DNA of 64,000 bases from contig JAJECX010000038.1 of the NCBI GenBank assembly GCA_022821805.1, forward strand, positions 62,001 through 126,000, in the 5' to 3' direction. The stretch is from Anaerolineae bacterium (GTDB lineage Bacteria > Chloroflexota > Anaerolineae > Aggregatilineales > Phototrophicaceae). The notes under the pieces were generated by a model. The model ran no database searches and was not told where the DNA came from. It saw only the letters and a list, made by a program, of their open reading frames with translations. The position numbers and the translations under genes are program-made. Positions 32,985 to 42,970 of this stretch are shown in pieces (the stretch's first letter is position 1; each line of letters begins with the position of its first letter).

Positions 32985-33965
32985 ATGAATGGGGAATTGT
33001 CACAGATATTTGGCGCGGGCGCAAGCGGACTATTGCTTGTTATCGTCGTCTTGGCGATATTTGCGCTGCTGCGTAGCGCAATCCGTGCGGTGAAGGAATA
33101 TGATCGGCTGGTCATCTTCGTATTGGGGCGCTTTAGCACGGTGCGCGGTCCCGGATTGATCTATGTCATTCCGTTTTTGGAATCGGCGACCCGGGTGGAT
33201 ATGCGCGAAAAGATCATCGACATTCCGTCGCAGACAGCGATCACCAAGGACAACGCATCGATTGGAATCGACTTTCTGGTCTACTATCGCATCACCGACC
33301 CGGAGATATCGGTGACCAAAGTCGGCGATGTGGTTGACGCGACCGGCAAGATCGCGACCACGACCTTGCGCGCGGTGATTGGCGATATCGTGCTGGATGA
33401 TGTGCTATCCCGCCGCGATCAGATCAACGATGTGCTGCGCGTCAAGCTGGATGAGACAACCGAGCGCTGGGGCATGAAGATCACGACGGTCGAGATCCGC
33501 GAGATTGAGCCGCCGCGGGCGATTCAGGATGCGATGAATCGACAGATGAGCGCCGAGCGCGATCGCCGCGCCGAGGTTACGCTGGCTGAGGGCGAGCGGG
33601 AAGCGGCCATTGCGCGCGCCGAGGGCAGCAAGCAATCGGCGATCCTCGAAGCTGAAGGTCAAAAGGAATCGCAGATCCTGGAAGCGGAAGGCGAGCGGCA
33701 GGCGCAGATGCTGCGGGCGGAAGGCTATGCTATGGCGCTGAAGGCGATACATGAAGGGGCGAGCGGCGTCGATGGCAAGACGATGGCGCTGCAGTATATG
33801 GAGATGCTGGAAAAGGTCGGCAGCAGCCCGTCAACCAAGTTCGTGCTGCCGATGGAGCTGACCAGCATTGCCCAGAATTTCGTCAGCACAATGGGCGCGG
33901 GCGCTGCGCTGACGAACGGGCGTGATGGCGCTGATGTGCCTGAGGCGGAAGCGGTGGTTGAGTAG
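32985..33965 (+). CDS. SPFH/Band 7 slipin (stomatin-like protein)
   Basis: 326 residues. One N-terminal membrane helix (about 12-32), Band 7 domain (AVKEYDRLVIFVLGRFSTV, GPGLIYVIPFLES, RDQINDVLRVKLDETTERW), then a coiled-coil with tandem A-E-G repeats (LAEGEREAAIARAEGSKQ, ILEAEGQKESQILEAEGE) and a C-terminal stretch near MALQYMEMLEKVGSSPSTK. It oligomerises at the membrane and organises lipid microdomains. Operon: small membrane peptide, nfeD, slipin. Confidence 0.94.
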   Translation: MNGELSQIFGAGASGLLLVIVVLAIFALLRSAIRAVKEYDRLVIFVLGRFSTVRGPGLIYVIPFLESATRVDMREKIIDIPSQTAITKDNASIGIDFLVYYRITDPEISVTKVGDVVDATGKIATTTLRAVIGDIVLDDVLSRRDQINDVLRVKLDETTERWGMKITTVEIREIEPPRAIQDAMNRQMSAERDRRAEVTLAEGEREAAIARAEGSKQSAILEAEGQKESQILEAEGERQAQMLRAEGYAMALKAIHEGASGVDGKTMALQYMEMLEKVGSSPSTKFVLPMELTSIAQNFVSTMGAGAALTNGRDGADVPEAEAVVE

Positions 33966-34027
33966 TTTACTGGCCTGTCGTCACAGTGTGGAGAACCAAG
34001 CGCAATACGGCCGACCCAATGGGTTGC

Positions 34028-34126
34028 GTAGGTCGCGTAGACACTGACCGCCGACACGAACCGCCGGTCGCCCCACATTGTCTGTGATGCGGCGGGCGAC
34101 TCTCACAGAGTCGCCCCTACAGTTTC
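34028..34126. repeat. Extended and simple family A elements
   Basis: Degenerate extended copy with GGTCGCGTAGACACTGACCG and ending CCGGTCGCCCCACATTG (34028-34080), then a perfect copy GGGCGACTCT-CAC-AGAGTCGCCC at 34094-34116 with tail CTACAGTTTCCG. They occupy the gap between the converging slipin and kinase genes. Confidence 0.8.
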
Positions 34127-34140
34127 CGTCAGCTGGATGT

Positions 34141-37100
34141 CTATTCCAGGGTGATTTGCCAGGCGGAAACGCCGATGATGACGCCGCCGTCTTTGACGAA
34201 GATGGCTGGTTTGAGCGCGGCCGCTGGCGGCAGAATGTCGATGCTTTCGCCGATCAGCGAGTCGTTGAAGTAGGCGCTGACGGCGCCCGTTGACGGGTCG
34301 CGGTCGAGGCGCAAGCGCGTGATGAGATTGGTAACCGATCGCTGGCTAATGACGTCAGCTGCGCCGTTCTTGTAGAGCGCGAGGCTGATCACATCGGGAC
34401 CATCCTGCTGGACTTGGATGCCGGCGCTGCCTTCGCCCTTCGCGTTCTGCAAGAGAAGGCCGAAATATATTTCGCCTGGGACCAGGTCGGGATCGGCGCC
34501 GTGCAAGGCGAGTTCCGCTTCAATTCGGCTGATGCGTTTGGACGCCTCGTTGCCAAAACTGCGATCAAGAAGATCGACGGGCGGCGCCAAGACAAGCGTA
34601 TCGCCAGCAGTTTCACCGCTGAGGCCCAAGCGCCAGGCGCCACTGGCAAAGTTGAAAGCGCTCTCATCCCAAAATGGCGCCGCCTCCGCATTCGTGAAGA
34701 GGTCGAGCAGGTTTTGCGCGCCTTTAAGCCCGCCCGGCGGAAGAATCGCAGTCGGCTGCGTGGTGGGTGTGGCTATGGTCCGGCTGGCCAGGGTAGGGAT
34801 TTGGCTGGGGATCGCAGTCGGCTTGGGAATATCAGTAGGCGGCGGTACTGATGTGGGCGGTTCCGCGGCGCTAGCGGATTCGTTTGCATCCGCTTGAGTA
34901 TCGGGCGGCCGCGATCCGGCATCGTCCGCCTCAGCGCCGACTGCGGGCATGGCCGTCTGGTCGCTCTCGCTCGTATCGGCGACGGTCGGCGAAGGCTCGG
35001 GCAGAATCGCCGCCAGGAGGTTGTTGAGGCTGCCGTTGCCCGCAAGTGAAATCAAGCCGCCAATGACGAGCATCAAGCCGATCAAGAGTGCGCCGTTGAA
35101 TACCCAGCGGTTGAAGCGAAACGGCTTCGATTCTGTTTCTGCGAGGGGAGCGTCTTCGGACGCCTGCGCCGGCGCCGCGGGTTCCGGTTTTGAAGCAGGC
35201 GCGGCGGGCAATTCTTCGGGCATGACTTCTTCCGTTTCAGACGGCTCTTCCGGTGTCGCTTCCACCTGACGGTACCAATGGCGGAAGAGGGGATAAGCCG
35301 GGTTGCGATCGATGAACATCGCCTTAAACAGCTCGTTCATCCCCTCGAGTTTTTGCTTGCGGCTTTTGTCACCGGTGTAGATTGCGAGGAAGGCTTCGTA
35401 GGTATCGCGCCAGCCCAGCATCATTTGCGCGTGCGAGTAGCCGAGCAAATCTTCCGTGACATCGGCTTGCTGGTGGATAGCGTCGCGAATGCTAGGCTGC
35501 GGCTCGTCCGGCTGACGATCGATATCACCCAGCAGGCTGCGCCGCTTAACGCTGAGTTCGGCGAGCGCCGCTTGCAGCTCGGTCATCCAGGCGCGATAGG
35601 CGCCCAGACTGATATTGGCGTTGGATTCGGCTTCGGTGATACTGCGCAGCACTTGCTCGATTTTATTGCCGGCGGCGCGGAATTCGGCGTCAGCCCAATC
35701 CTGCAGCGCCGATTCCAGCGCTTTCAGGCTCTGAATGCCGGGCGTCAAGAGGCGCGACTGCGGGTTGTTTTCCAGTTGGCGGATGAGCTCGGCGAGGCTG
35801 TCAGTGATGCGGGGACCGGTGAGTTCGGCGAAGATATTTTGGGCGGCGAGCAAGTTATCGCGCCGCTCGATGAACTCGTTCAGCTTGCGCAATGCTATGT
35901 GGCTTTCGGCTGAGTCGGGCAGCGCGCGCATGCAGGCGGCGTGCCAAAAGCGGGCGTCATCAATGGCGCCGTCGTGGGCATCCAGCACGCCGGACAGGAT
36001 GTAGTGGGAAAAGAGAATGCGCAGCGCCGCCGTATTGGTTGTCGCGAAGCCCTGCACCAAGCCTTGTCCCATGGCTTTGAGGTAGGTCTCGGTGCTGGGC
36101 ATCTGGGTCGCGAATCCGTTGATCGCGCGGTTTTCCTGATCGGTGAAGAGGTCTTCAACATCAAGCAAGGCTTTTTCGCTGCGGCTTGCGCTTTCGACGC
36201 CGTTGCGCTCGACCCAGTCGCGCAGTACGCGGGAAACGCGCCATAGCCGCTCGGCGATGAATTGCTCGTTTTCGCTGCGAGCGATCTCCATCGCCTGCTG
36301 TCCGAGGCGTTGGGCGTCAGCCAATTGGCCTTGATCGAAGGCGGACCAGCCATCAGCCAGCGTTCTTCCCAGGTGGCCGGGCACGGAATGACGTTCGACA
36401 TAATTGGCTTTTTCGACCACGTTCGACAATTGGCTGAACCAGCTAGAAAGGGTTGGGCTGATGGCGCTGACCGTCTCGGCCCCGCGGGTCAATACGCCGG
36501 TCGCTTCGGCTTTGTCGCCGGCGACAATGACTTCGCGATAGCGGTTCCAAGCAATTTGCGCCGTTGTGATGCCTTCGAGCATCTCGCTTAACATCTCGTC
36601 GAAAAGCTGATCAGCGAATGGCTTTAGCTCGTCGTGCGTTTTTATCAGCCATCTTTCAAGGTCGGAGCCATCGGCGGCGGGCACGTAAGTTTGGCTATTC
36701 TGCAGAATCTCGTATAGCAGGCTGAGGAAATCCTCAATTCGGTCCCAGACCGGATTCGCCGGATCAATGGCGCGGCTGGCATCGAGAGCCGATAGGGCGT
36801 CGCGCGGGTTGTTGGCGGCGCCTTTGCCGACGACGTGCATATTGTCCGCCAGCGCCATGGCTGCGTTCAAGGCGCGCGTGAGCGCATTTAGCGGCAAGCG
36901 CTGTTCGGAAAACTCATGCTGCAAGCTAAGCGTTTGCAGGCTGGCGTTTAGCGCTGAAAGGTTTTCGACCACGTCGCGAAAAACATCGCGCAGTTGGCTG
37001 GCGCCGTTCTCCCGCAAGCGCGATGTGTTTTCCACGGCGCGATTTATATGGTCCAGGATACCGCGCGGCTCGTCGACTGGGATGCCTTCCGCTTCCAATT

Positions 37101-38436
37101 GCTCGATAGCGTTTTCGAGTCGGTAGAGGTTGGGCCGCAAGAGCAGCACATCGGGAAAGTGCGAAGAGATTCGCTCCGCAAGGTGCCATTGCAACTGGCG
37201 AAAACGATGGTCTTCGGCTCGCTCCAGCAAGAGCGTATTGGCGGCTTTGTCGGCTTTGTATTCGAAGAGCAAGGCGGCCGCTTCTGTGATTGAGGCGGGC
37301 GCCTGGCTGAGTTGGCTGTCGGTGAGCATCAAGCACCAATCGAGCAGGAGATGCACCAACCCGCCGGTTTTGCTGCCGGCGCGTCCGCGCAGTTCAGCCA
37401 GCAGATCGGCGGCGCTGTTCCAGTTTTGGCTGCGCATATAGATTCTAACGGCATCAAGATCGGCGGCGACCTCAAGATCGCGCATGCGGTCGATGATCTC
37501 CTTGTGGGCGTTGCGCGCCGCTGGATAAGAGGGGTTTTGGCGCAGGGCGATTTGCAGGTTTGTCTGCATGGACTGCAAGTCGCTGCGGCTCAGATCTGGT
37601 CGACGGAGCTTGTCGATTGCGCGCGCGACGATGGAGTTGCGGTCTTGTTCCAGCGGACTGCGATAACGCAGCAGGTCGGCATTCAGCTCGCCCAGCGAGG
37701 CATAGCGATAACGAAGATTGGGATGGACGGCGCGGGCGACGATCGCTTGCAGACGGGGATCGATGTTCTCGCTGTCCTGGTGAAAATCGACGCGGAAATC
37801 GGCATCGGCGTCGCGGGGCACTTCAATGCGGTAGCCGCCGGACAAAATGAAGTAAATCAATTCGCCCATCTGGTAAATGTCGGATTGGCGACTGATGCCG
37901 CCGGGCGTCACATCATCGCCTTCAAGGAAGACCGCGTTGCCCCAGTCGATCACCTTGAGTTCGTAGCGTTCGCGATTCCAAAACAGGTGTTTGGCATCGA
38001 CATCGTTGTAAACGATATCCAGATCGTGGGCGCTTCGCAGGAGGTCGATCAAGCGGTCGAGTATTTCCAGCATTTCGAGCTCGGGCAAGCGTTGATGCAA
38101 GCCGGCGAGACTCATGACTTCCTCTTCAATGATGATGCCTTCGGCGCGTTCCATGACGATGTATTGCTGAGGAATGCCACCGACGAAGAATTGACCGCTG
38201 CCCAGCAATTCGGTCAAGACGGGGTGGCCCGCGAGTCGCTTCAATGCCTCGCGCTCGTTGACGATGCTAACTTCTTGGCCCGCGCGGATTGGTGGCGCGT
38301 CGTTGGGGTTGGGGCGTTTGATTACAACTGGTTGGTCGTCGGCGGCGGTATCGACCGCGCGCAAGGTCTCGCCAGAGCGGCCGCGCGGGTAGATGAAGTT
38401 GTATCGGTAGCGGTTGTCGAACAAGCTCTCCGCCAT
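34141..38436 (-). CDS. Large membrane-anchored atypical Ser/Thr-kinase-like protein
   Basis: 1431 residues. Kinase domain (about 8-265): a G-loop-like YPRGRSGETLRA, the ATP lysine in PVVIKRP (Lys40), a catalytic loop VYNDVDAKHLFWN (Asp145 kept; the usual HRD His/Arg, the Lys two residues on and the metal-binding Asn are replaced by Tyr/Asn, Asp147 and His150), IDWGN in place of DFG (Asp164), and SDIYQMGELIYFIL. About 840 mostly helical residues follow, then one membrane helix (about 1110-1132), a Pro/Thr linker and an external beta domain (about 1240-1431) resembling a concanavalin/LamG-like fold. Reduced or altered catalysis is possible. Probably senses or anchors at the cell surface. Confidence 0.82.
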   Translation of the reverse strand: MAESLFDNRYRYNFIYPRGRSGETLRAVDTAADDQPVVIKRPNPNDAPPIRAGQEVSIVNEREALKRLAGHPVLTELLGSGQFFVGGIPQQYIVMERAEGIIIEEEVMSLAGLHQRLPELEMLEILDRLIDLLRSAHDLDIVYNDVDAKHLFWNRERYELKVIDWGNAVFLEGDDVTPGGISRQSDIYQMGELIYFILSGGYRIEVPRDADADFRVDFHQDSENIDPRLQAIVARAVHPNLRYRYASLGELNADLLRYRSPLEQDRNSIVARAIDKLRRPDLSRSDLQSMQTNLQIALRQNPSYPAARNAHKEIIDRMRDLEVAADLDAVRIYMRSQNWNSAADLLAELRGRAGSKTGGLVHLLLDWCLMLTDSQLSQAPASITEAAALLFEYKADKAANTLLLERAEDHRFRQLQWHLAERISSHFPDVLLLRPNLYRLENAIEQLEAEGIPVDEPRGILDHINRAVENTSRLRENGASQLRDVFRDVVENLSALNASLQTLSLQHEFSEQRLPLNALTRALNAAMALADNMHVVGKGAANNPRDALSALDASRAIDPANPVWDRIEDFLSLLYEILQNSQTYVPAADGSDLERWLIKTHDELKPFADQLFDEMLSEMLEGITTAQIAWNRYREVIVAGDKAEATGVLTRGAETVSAISPTLSSWFSQLSNVVEKANYVERHSVPGHLGRTLADGWSAFDQGQLADAQRLGQQAMEIARSENEQFIAERLWRVSRVLRDWVERNGVESASRSEKALLDVEDLFTDQENRAINGFATQMPSTETYLKAMGQGLVQGFATTNTAALRILFSHYILSGVLDAHDGAIDDARFWHAACMRALPDSAESHIALRKLNEFIERRDNLLAAQNIFAELTGPRITDSLAELIRQLENNPQSRLLTPGIQSLKALESALQDWADAEFRAAGNKIEQVLRSITEAESNANISLGAYRAWMTELQAALAELSVKRRSLLGDIDRQPDEPQPSIRDAIHQQADVTEDLLGYSHAQMMLGWRDTYEAFLAIYTGDKSRKQKLEGMNELFKAMFIDRNPAYPLFRHWYRQVEATPEEPSETEEVMPEELPAAPASKPEPAAPAQASEDAPLAETESKPFRFNRWVFNGALLIGLMLVIGGLISLAGNGSLNNLLAAILPEPSPTVADTSESDQTAMPAVGAEADDAGSRPPDTQADANESASAAEPPTSVPPPTDIPKPTAIPSQIPTLASRTIATPTTQPTAILPPGGLKGAQNLLDLFTNAEAAPFWDESAFNFASGAWRLGLSGETAGDTLVLAPPVDLLDRSFGNEASKRISRIEAELALHGADPDLVPGEIYFGLLLQNAKGEGSAGIQVQQDGPDVISLALYKNGAADVISQRSVTNLITRLRLDRDPSTGAVSAYFNDSLIGESIDILPPAAALKPAIFVKDGGVIIGVSAWQITLE

Positions 38437-38788
38437 GGTCGTTTCCCTCAGGGGAATCTGCTTAGGTTGTAACTGCTGCGTTGCAATGAGGCCACTCCAG
38501 AGTTAAGCAGCATGGTCATTTCCGGTTGGTTGCCGATCTTGCCAAGCAGTCCATACACGAAAAATGCCGGGCGCGAGACCGTCATTATGGGACCGCGAGG
38601 GAGAGATCAAACGCTCAATTACAACCAATTCTAGACCGAATCGATAGCGGCGCAAGGGATATTTCGCAGAATTCTTGGGATAAACGCGAGGGCGCTTGGG
38701 ATATTGTAAGGACGCCGACTCGACTAGGCAAAAAACCGCTGTCTGTGTATAAAGAAAGTATCTTCCAGGGGCTCGATAGCGAGAATTG
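38437..38788. other. Intergenic region between divergent genes, no convincing gene
   Basis: 352 bases. An 87-codon frame at 38526-38789 exists but has a polar, unpatterned product and no ribosome site, so it is not called. None of the three repeat families is seen. Promoters for both flanking genes should lie here. Confidence 0.45.
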
Positions 38789-41700
38789 ATGCAGTTGCCG
38801 TTGCGCCGCCGGGTCGCGCCTGACCTCGCTCTGATATTGCTGCTGCTGATTGCGCCGCTGCTGATGTTTCATCAGCAGACGCTTGGCGGCCGCACCTTGC
38901 TGCCGAGCGAGAATTTGTTTCAGCACCTGCCTTATTCCGCCTATCGCGAGGTGGCGCGCGCGCCGGCGACCCCGCATAACCACCTGTTATCCGATATGGT
39001 ATTGCAGAATTTGCAGTGGAAGAGCTTCATTCGGGCGCAGATAGCGCAAGGCGAGCTGCCGCTGTGGAATCCGCACCAGTTCGCTGGCGTCCCGTTTTTC
39101 GCCGCGGGGCAGCATTCGGCGCTGTACCCGCTCAGCGTCATCTATTACGCCCTGCCGTTGAGCGCGGCTTATGGCTGGTTCATCCTGGTTAATCTGTGGC
39201 TGGCGGGCATGTTCATGGCCGGGTTTATGCGCGGCTTGGGCGTCGGGCGCGCAGGCGCCGGGCTGGCCGGCATCATCTATCAGCTTTCCGGTTTCTTAAT
39301 CGCCAGCGCGGTCTTCCCCATGATCGTGGCGGCGGCGGTTTGGCTGCCGCTGATCTTGTGGATGATCGAAAATATCTTGCGCGGACGCAGCTTGTGGATC
39401 TTCCGCGGCACGGCGCTGCTTTGGGTGGTCATCGGCGCGATGGCGGTCGGCTGCAATATCTTGGCTGGTCACATTGAGCTTACGATTTATACGCTGTTGA
39501 TCGCGGGATACTACGCGGCTTTTCGATTGGTATGGGAGGGTGTACGCCGCTGGCGTGAATCGGGCCCCTTGCCGCTTCGCTGGACGGCGACGACAACAGC
39601 CTGGCTGATGGCGCTTGCCGCGCTTGGCCTTGGCTTGGCGGCGCTGCAGCTGATACCGCTTTATGAGTTTGTAGGCAGCAATTGGCGGGCTGAACGCTCA
39701 AGCCTGGAAACGGCGCTGGGGTACGCGCACCCACCGCGCGATTTGCTGCAGTTTCTGCTGCCGAACTTCTACGGCAGCCCGGCTCATCACAGTTATTTGG
39801 ATGTGTTTAGCGGCGAAGTAATCAGCGACTTGCGAAATACTGTCGGGCTGGGGCGCGATTACATTTATTGGGGCGTGAAAAATTATGTAGAAGGCGCGCT
39901 GTATCTGGGTGTGCTGCCACTGCTGCTGGCGCTGTATGGGCTGGTGAAGGGCCTATGGCGGCGGGGGCTGGCGCCAATTGTCATCCTGTTTGGCGCACTG
40001 GCGCTGCTGGCGCTGGCTTTCATGTTCGGGACGGGCGCCTATTCGCTGGTGTTTCACTTACCGGGCATGAATCAGTTGAACTCGCCATTTCGCTGGGTAT
40101 TCGCGCTGACGCTGGCGATCGCGGCGCTGGCCGGCATCGGCCTGCATATTCTCGCGGAGGGCGCCGGAGGAAGACGCAAGCTGGCAAGCGCCATCGGGCT
40201 GCTGTCACTTGGCGCCGGGTTGGCGCTTATTCTTGGCTTGGGCATGGTCTTCGCTGGTTTCGCCCGCTTCGAGCCGCTGCTAAATCAGCTTGTCTCGGAG
40301 TTGGCCGGGGCGGAAGATGCATTTGTTGACGGGCGGATGTTCTTCAGTTATCAGCTTCCGAAGCTGCTTACGCTGGGGGCGCTGCTGATTGTCAGCGGCG
40401 GCGTATTCCTTTTGGCGGCGCGCAGTCGCTCGCGGAGCTGGAATTTGCTGGCGCTGGGCATTGCGGCGCTTGATCTGTTGATTGCGTCTTATGGTTTCAA
40501 TCCGGCGAGTGATCCGCTGCTGCTGGATTTTAAGCCGCCGGCGATTGAGTTCCTGGGTGGACAGGCGGGACACTTTCGGGTGACGAGCCTGGAGCGGCCC
40601 GGCGATGGACGGATTCTGCATCCCAATACGGGCATGCGCTATGGCTTGGACGATATTCGAGGCTACGACAGCATCATTCCCGTCGGTTATGTGGCGACGA
40701 TGCGCTCACTGCAGCCGCAGCACTTGCTGGATCACAATCAGATTGCGCCCTTGTACACCGATGCCGGTCGCAGCCCGGCTGGTTATCAACGCGTGCTGCA
40801 ATCGGATATGCTGAACCTGCTGAATGTTCGCTATGTGCTGACCGCGCCTGACTTTGAGATGTATCTGCCGGGCTGGGAGGATGTGTACCGGCAGGAGGTG
40901 GCGATTTGGGAGAACGAGTCGGTGATGCCGCGCGCCTTCACCGTGGACAAAGCCGACTGGGATCCGCGCTGGCTGGCGGAAGCGGGCGGCGGATTCAAGT
41001 TCGCGGAACTCGACATACTGGGCAGCGGTTTGCATGTTCCACGCTATCAAGCGGCTTCGATCAGCCGAGACAGCGGGCGTGAAAAGTTCATTGATGTGAG
41101 TGTCGCCAATGACAGCTGGCTGGTGGTAAGCGAGAGTTATATGCCGGGTTGGCGCGCCTTCGCCCGTCCCTTTGGCAGTGGCGAAGAGGCTGAATTCGGG
41201 CTGGCAGTGCGCTTGGCGCTGGCGAATCTGCAGGGCTTAGAGCTGCCGGCCGGCGACTGGACCTTGCGTCTGGTCTATAGTCCGGAAAGCATGCAATTGG
41301 GCATGTTCACATCTTCCCTCAGCGTGGCGGTCATATTGTTTATGCTGGGCGCCTGGTTTTGGCGGGCGACCATCGGCTTGAATACGGAATCGTCTTCGGG
41401 TGTGGCGAAGGTGGCGCGCAACAGCGCCGCGCCGATCATCCTCAACCTGTTCAACCGCGGCATCGACCTGGTTTTCGCCATTGTGATGTATCGGCTGCTG
41501 CTGCCGGCCGAGGTGGGCATTTACAACTTCGCCATCGTGTTATTCGTCGCCTTCGACATCTTCACCAACTTCGGCTTGGATCTGTTTCTGATTCGCGAGT
41601 TGTCGAGACGGCGAAAGCGCGCCGGCTTTTATCTATACAATTCGTCGCTGTTCCGCCTTGTTTTGAGCTTGGCTGGCGCGCCCTTGCTGGCGGGTGTCAT

Positions 41701-42880
41701 GCTGCTCTGGCAAAGCTCAGGCGCTGAGGCGATCAGCAGCGATGGCTTGCTCGCCATTGGTTTGCTGTATATCGGTTTGTTCCCGGCGAGCTTGTCGAAA
41801 GGCATGACATCGCTGTTTTACGCCAATGAGCAGGCGGAAAGACCGGCGGCGATCGCCACGATCACGACGATGAACAAGGCGGTCTTTGGCGTGATCGCTT
41901 TGCTGCTGGGATATGGCATCGTCGGGCTGGCGGCGATCAGCATATTCAATAATGCGCTGACGCTGCTGGTCTTGCTGTGGGCGGGGCGGAAGCTCATCGG
42001 CCGCATCGGTTCGCGCAAGCCCGATAGGCGGCTCATCGGCGAGATGGCGGGCGAAAGCCTGCCGCTGATGCTGAATCACCTGCTGGCGACGGTGTTCTTT
42101 CAGGTGGATATTCTGATCTTGCAGGCGCTGAAGGGCGCGGAGACGGTGGCGCAGTACAGCACTGGGTACAAGTGGCTGCTGGCGATTAATATCGTGCCGT
42201 CATTTTTTACGCAGGCGCTCTTCCCGGTGATGTCGCGGCAGGCGCAGGATGACCAGACAGCGCTGAGCCGCACGTTTCGCTTCGGCATCAAGCTGCTCTT
42301 CGCGGCGACGCTGCCCTTGGCGGTAGCCTTCACCGCGCTGGCCGAGCCGCTGACGCTGATATTGGGCGGGGCGCGTTATATCCCGGATGGCGCGATTGCG
42401 CTGCAACTGATGATTTGGAGCATTCCCTTTGGCTGGATGAACAGCCTGATGCAATACGCGCTGGTCAGCCTCGGATTGCAGCGCCTGGTGACACGAGCCT
42501 TCGCGGCTGCGGTCGCATTCAATGTCGCTGCGAATGTCATCTTTATTCCGCAGTACGGATTCCAGGCGGCGGCGATTGCGACGATCGTTTCGGAAATCGT
42601 ATTATTTGTGCCTTTCATCGCGCTTGCGCGCGGCAAGCTGGAGAATGTGCGAGTACTGAGATTGTTGTGGCGGCCGCTGATTGCGCTGGCTGGCATGCTT
42701 TTGGCGCTGTTCGCGCTGGGTCAGTCTTTGCTGGCGCTGATTTTGAGCGGCGGCCTATATGTGGCGATTCTGCTGCTGCTTCGTCCGCTGGATGCGGCGG
42801 AAGGGGCGGCGCTGCTGCGATTGCTGCCGGCGGGGGCGCGGCGTCTGTGGGTTGTTCGGTGGGTCACTGGTTCGCTTTAG
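38789..42880 (+). CDS. YfhO-type membrane protein fused to a Wzx/MATE-like flippase
   Basis: 1363 residues. N-terminal ~865 residues are YfhO-like: many helices, PSENLFQHLPYSAYREVA, WNPHQFAGVPFFAAGQHSA, LYPLSVIYYALPL near 95-135, an external domain with NLLNVRYVLTAPD near 690 and a final helix near 855. After a short linker (NTESSSGVAKVARNSAAP) comes a complete polysaccharide-flippase unit (about 880-1363, some 14 helices; LFNRGIDLVFAIVMYRLLLP, GARYIPDGAIALQLMIWS). YfhO proteins act in surface-glycan or lipoteichoic-acid glycosylation; flippases turn over lipid-linked sugars. One chain would couple both. ATG at 38789 follows a TTG by three bases. The frame is continuous across the junction. 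Confidence 0.88.
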   Translation: MQLPLRRRVAPDLALILLLLIAPLLMFHQQTLGGRTLLPSENLFQHLPYSAYREVARAPATPHNHLLSDMVLQNLQWKSFIRAQIAQGELPLWNPHQFAGVPFFAAGQHSALYPLSVIYYALPLSAAYGWFILVNLWLAGMFMAGFMRGLGVGRAGAGLAGIIYQLSGFLIASAVFPMIVAAAVWLPLILWMIENILRGRSLWIFRGTALLWVVIGAMAVGCNILAGHIELTIYTLLIAGYYAAFRLVWEGVRRWRESGPLPLRWTATTTAWLMALAALGLGLAALQLIPLYEFVGSNWRAERSSLETALGYAHPPRDLLQFLLPNFYGSPAHHSYLDVFSGEVISDLRNTVGLGRDYIYWGVKNYVEGALYLGVLPLLLALYGLVKGLWRRGLAPIVILFGALALLALAFMFGTGAYSLVFHLPGMNQLNSPFRWVFALTLAIAALAGIGLHILAEGAGGRRKLASAIGLLSLGAGLALILGLGMVFAGFARFEPLLNQLVSELAGAEDAFVDGRMFFSYQLPKLLTLGALLIVSGGVFLLAARSRSRSWNLLALGIAALDLLIASYGFNPASDPLLLDFKPPAIEFLGGQAGHFRVTSLERPGDGRILHPNTGMRYGLDDIRGYDSIIPVGYVATMRSLQPQHLLDHNQIAPLYTDAGRSPAGYQRVLQSDMLNLLNVRYVLTAPDFEMYLPGWEDVYRQEVAIWENESVMPRAFTVDKADWDPRWLAEAGGGFKFAELDILGSGLHVPRYQAASISRDSGREKFIDVSVANDSWLVVSESYMPGWRAFARPFGSGEEAEFGLAVRLALANLQGLELPAGDWTLRLVYSPESMQLGMFTSSLSVAVILFMLGAWFWRATIGLNTESSSGVAKVARNSAAPIILNLFNRGIDLVFAIVMYRLLLPAEVGIYNFAIVLFVAFDIFTNFGLDLFLIRELSRRRKRAGFYLYNSSLFRLVLSLAGAPLLAGVMLLWQSSGAEAISSDGLLAIGLLYIGLFPASLSKGMTSLFYANEQAERPAAIATITTMNKAVFGVIALLLGYGIVGLAAISIFNNALTLLVLLWAGRKLIGRIGSRKPDRRLIGEMAGESLPLMLNHLLATVFFQVDILILQALKGAETVAQYSTGYKWLLAINIVPSFFTQALFPVMSRQAQDDQTALSRTFRFGIKLLFAATLPLAVAFTALAEPLTLILGGARYIPDGAIALQLMIWSIPFGWMNSLMQYALVSLGLQRLVTRAFAAAVAFNVAANVIFIPQYGFQAAAIATIVSEIVLFVPFIALARGKLENVRVLRLLWRPLIALAGMLLALFALGQSLLALILSGGLYVAILLLLRPLDAAEGAALLRLLPAGARRLWVVRWVTGSL

Positions 42881-42912
42881 CCGGCGCCAAATCGCATGCG
42901 CGCGCTACCTCA

Positions 42913-42951
42913 TAGGGCGCGTAGACACTGCCCGCCGGTCGCCCCTAAAAC
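42913..42951. repeat. Extended family A element
   Basis: AGGGCGCGTAGACACTGCCC then GCCGGTCGCCCCTAAAACG, between the converging flippase-fusion and copper-protein genes. Resembles the extended copy at 21346. Confidence 0.75.
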
Positions 42952-42970
42952 GTTCCGTAGAGATCAGGTG

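Noticed and set aside
37312-38472. 386-codon plus-strand open frame
   Set aside because: Antisense of the kinase-domain region of the 1431-residue gene, whose motifs are unmistakable.
38526-38789. 87-codon plus-strand open frame before the YfhO-flippase fusion
   Set aside because: No ribosome site, no pattern or hydrophobic structure in the product, and GC-poor intergenic character.
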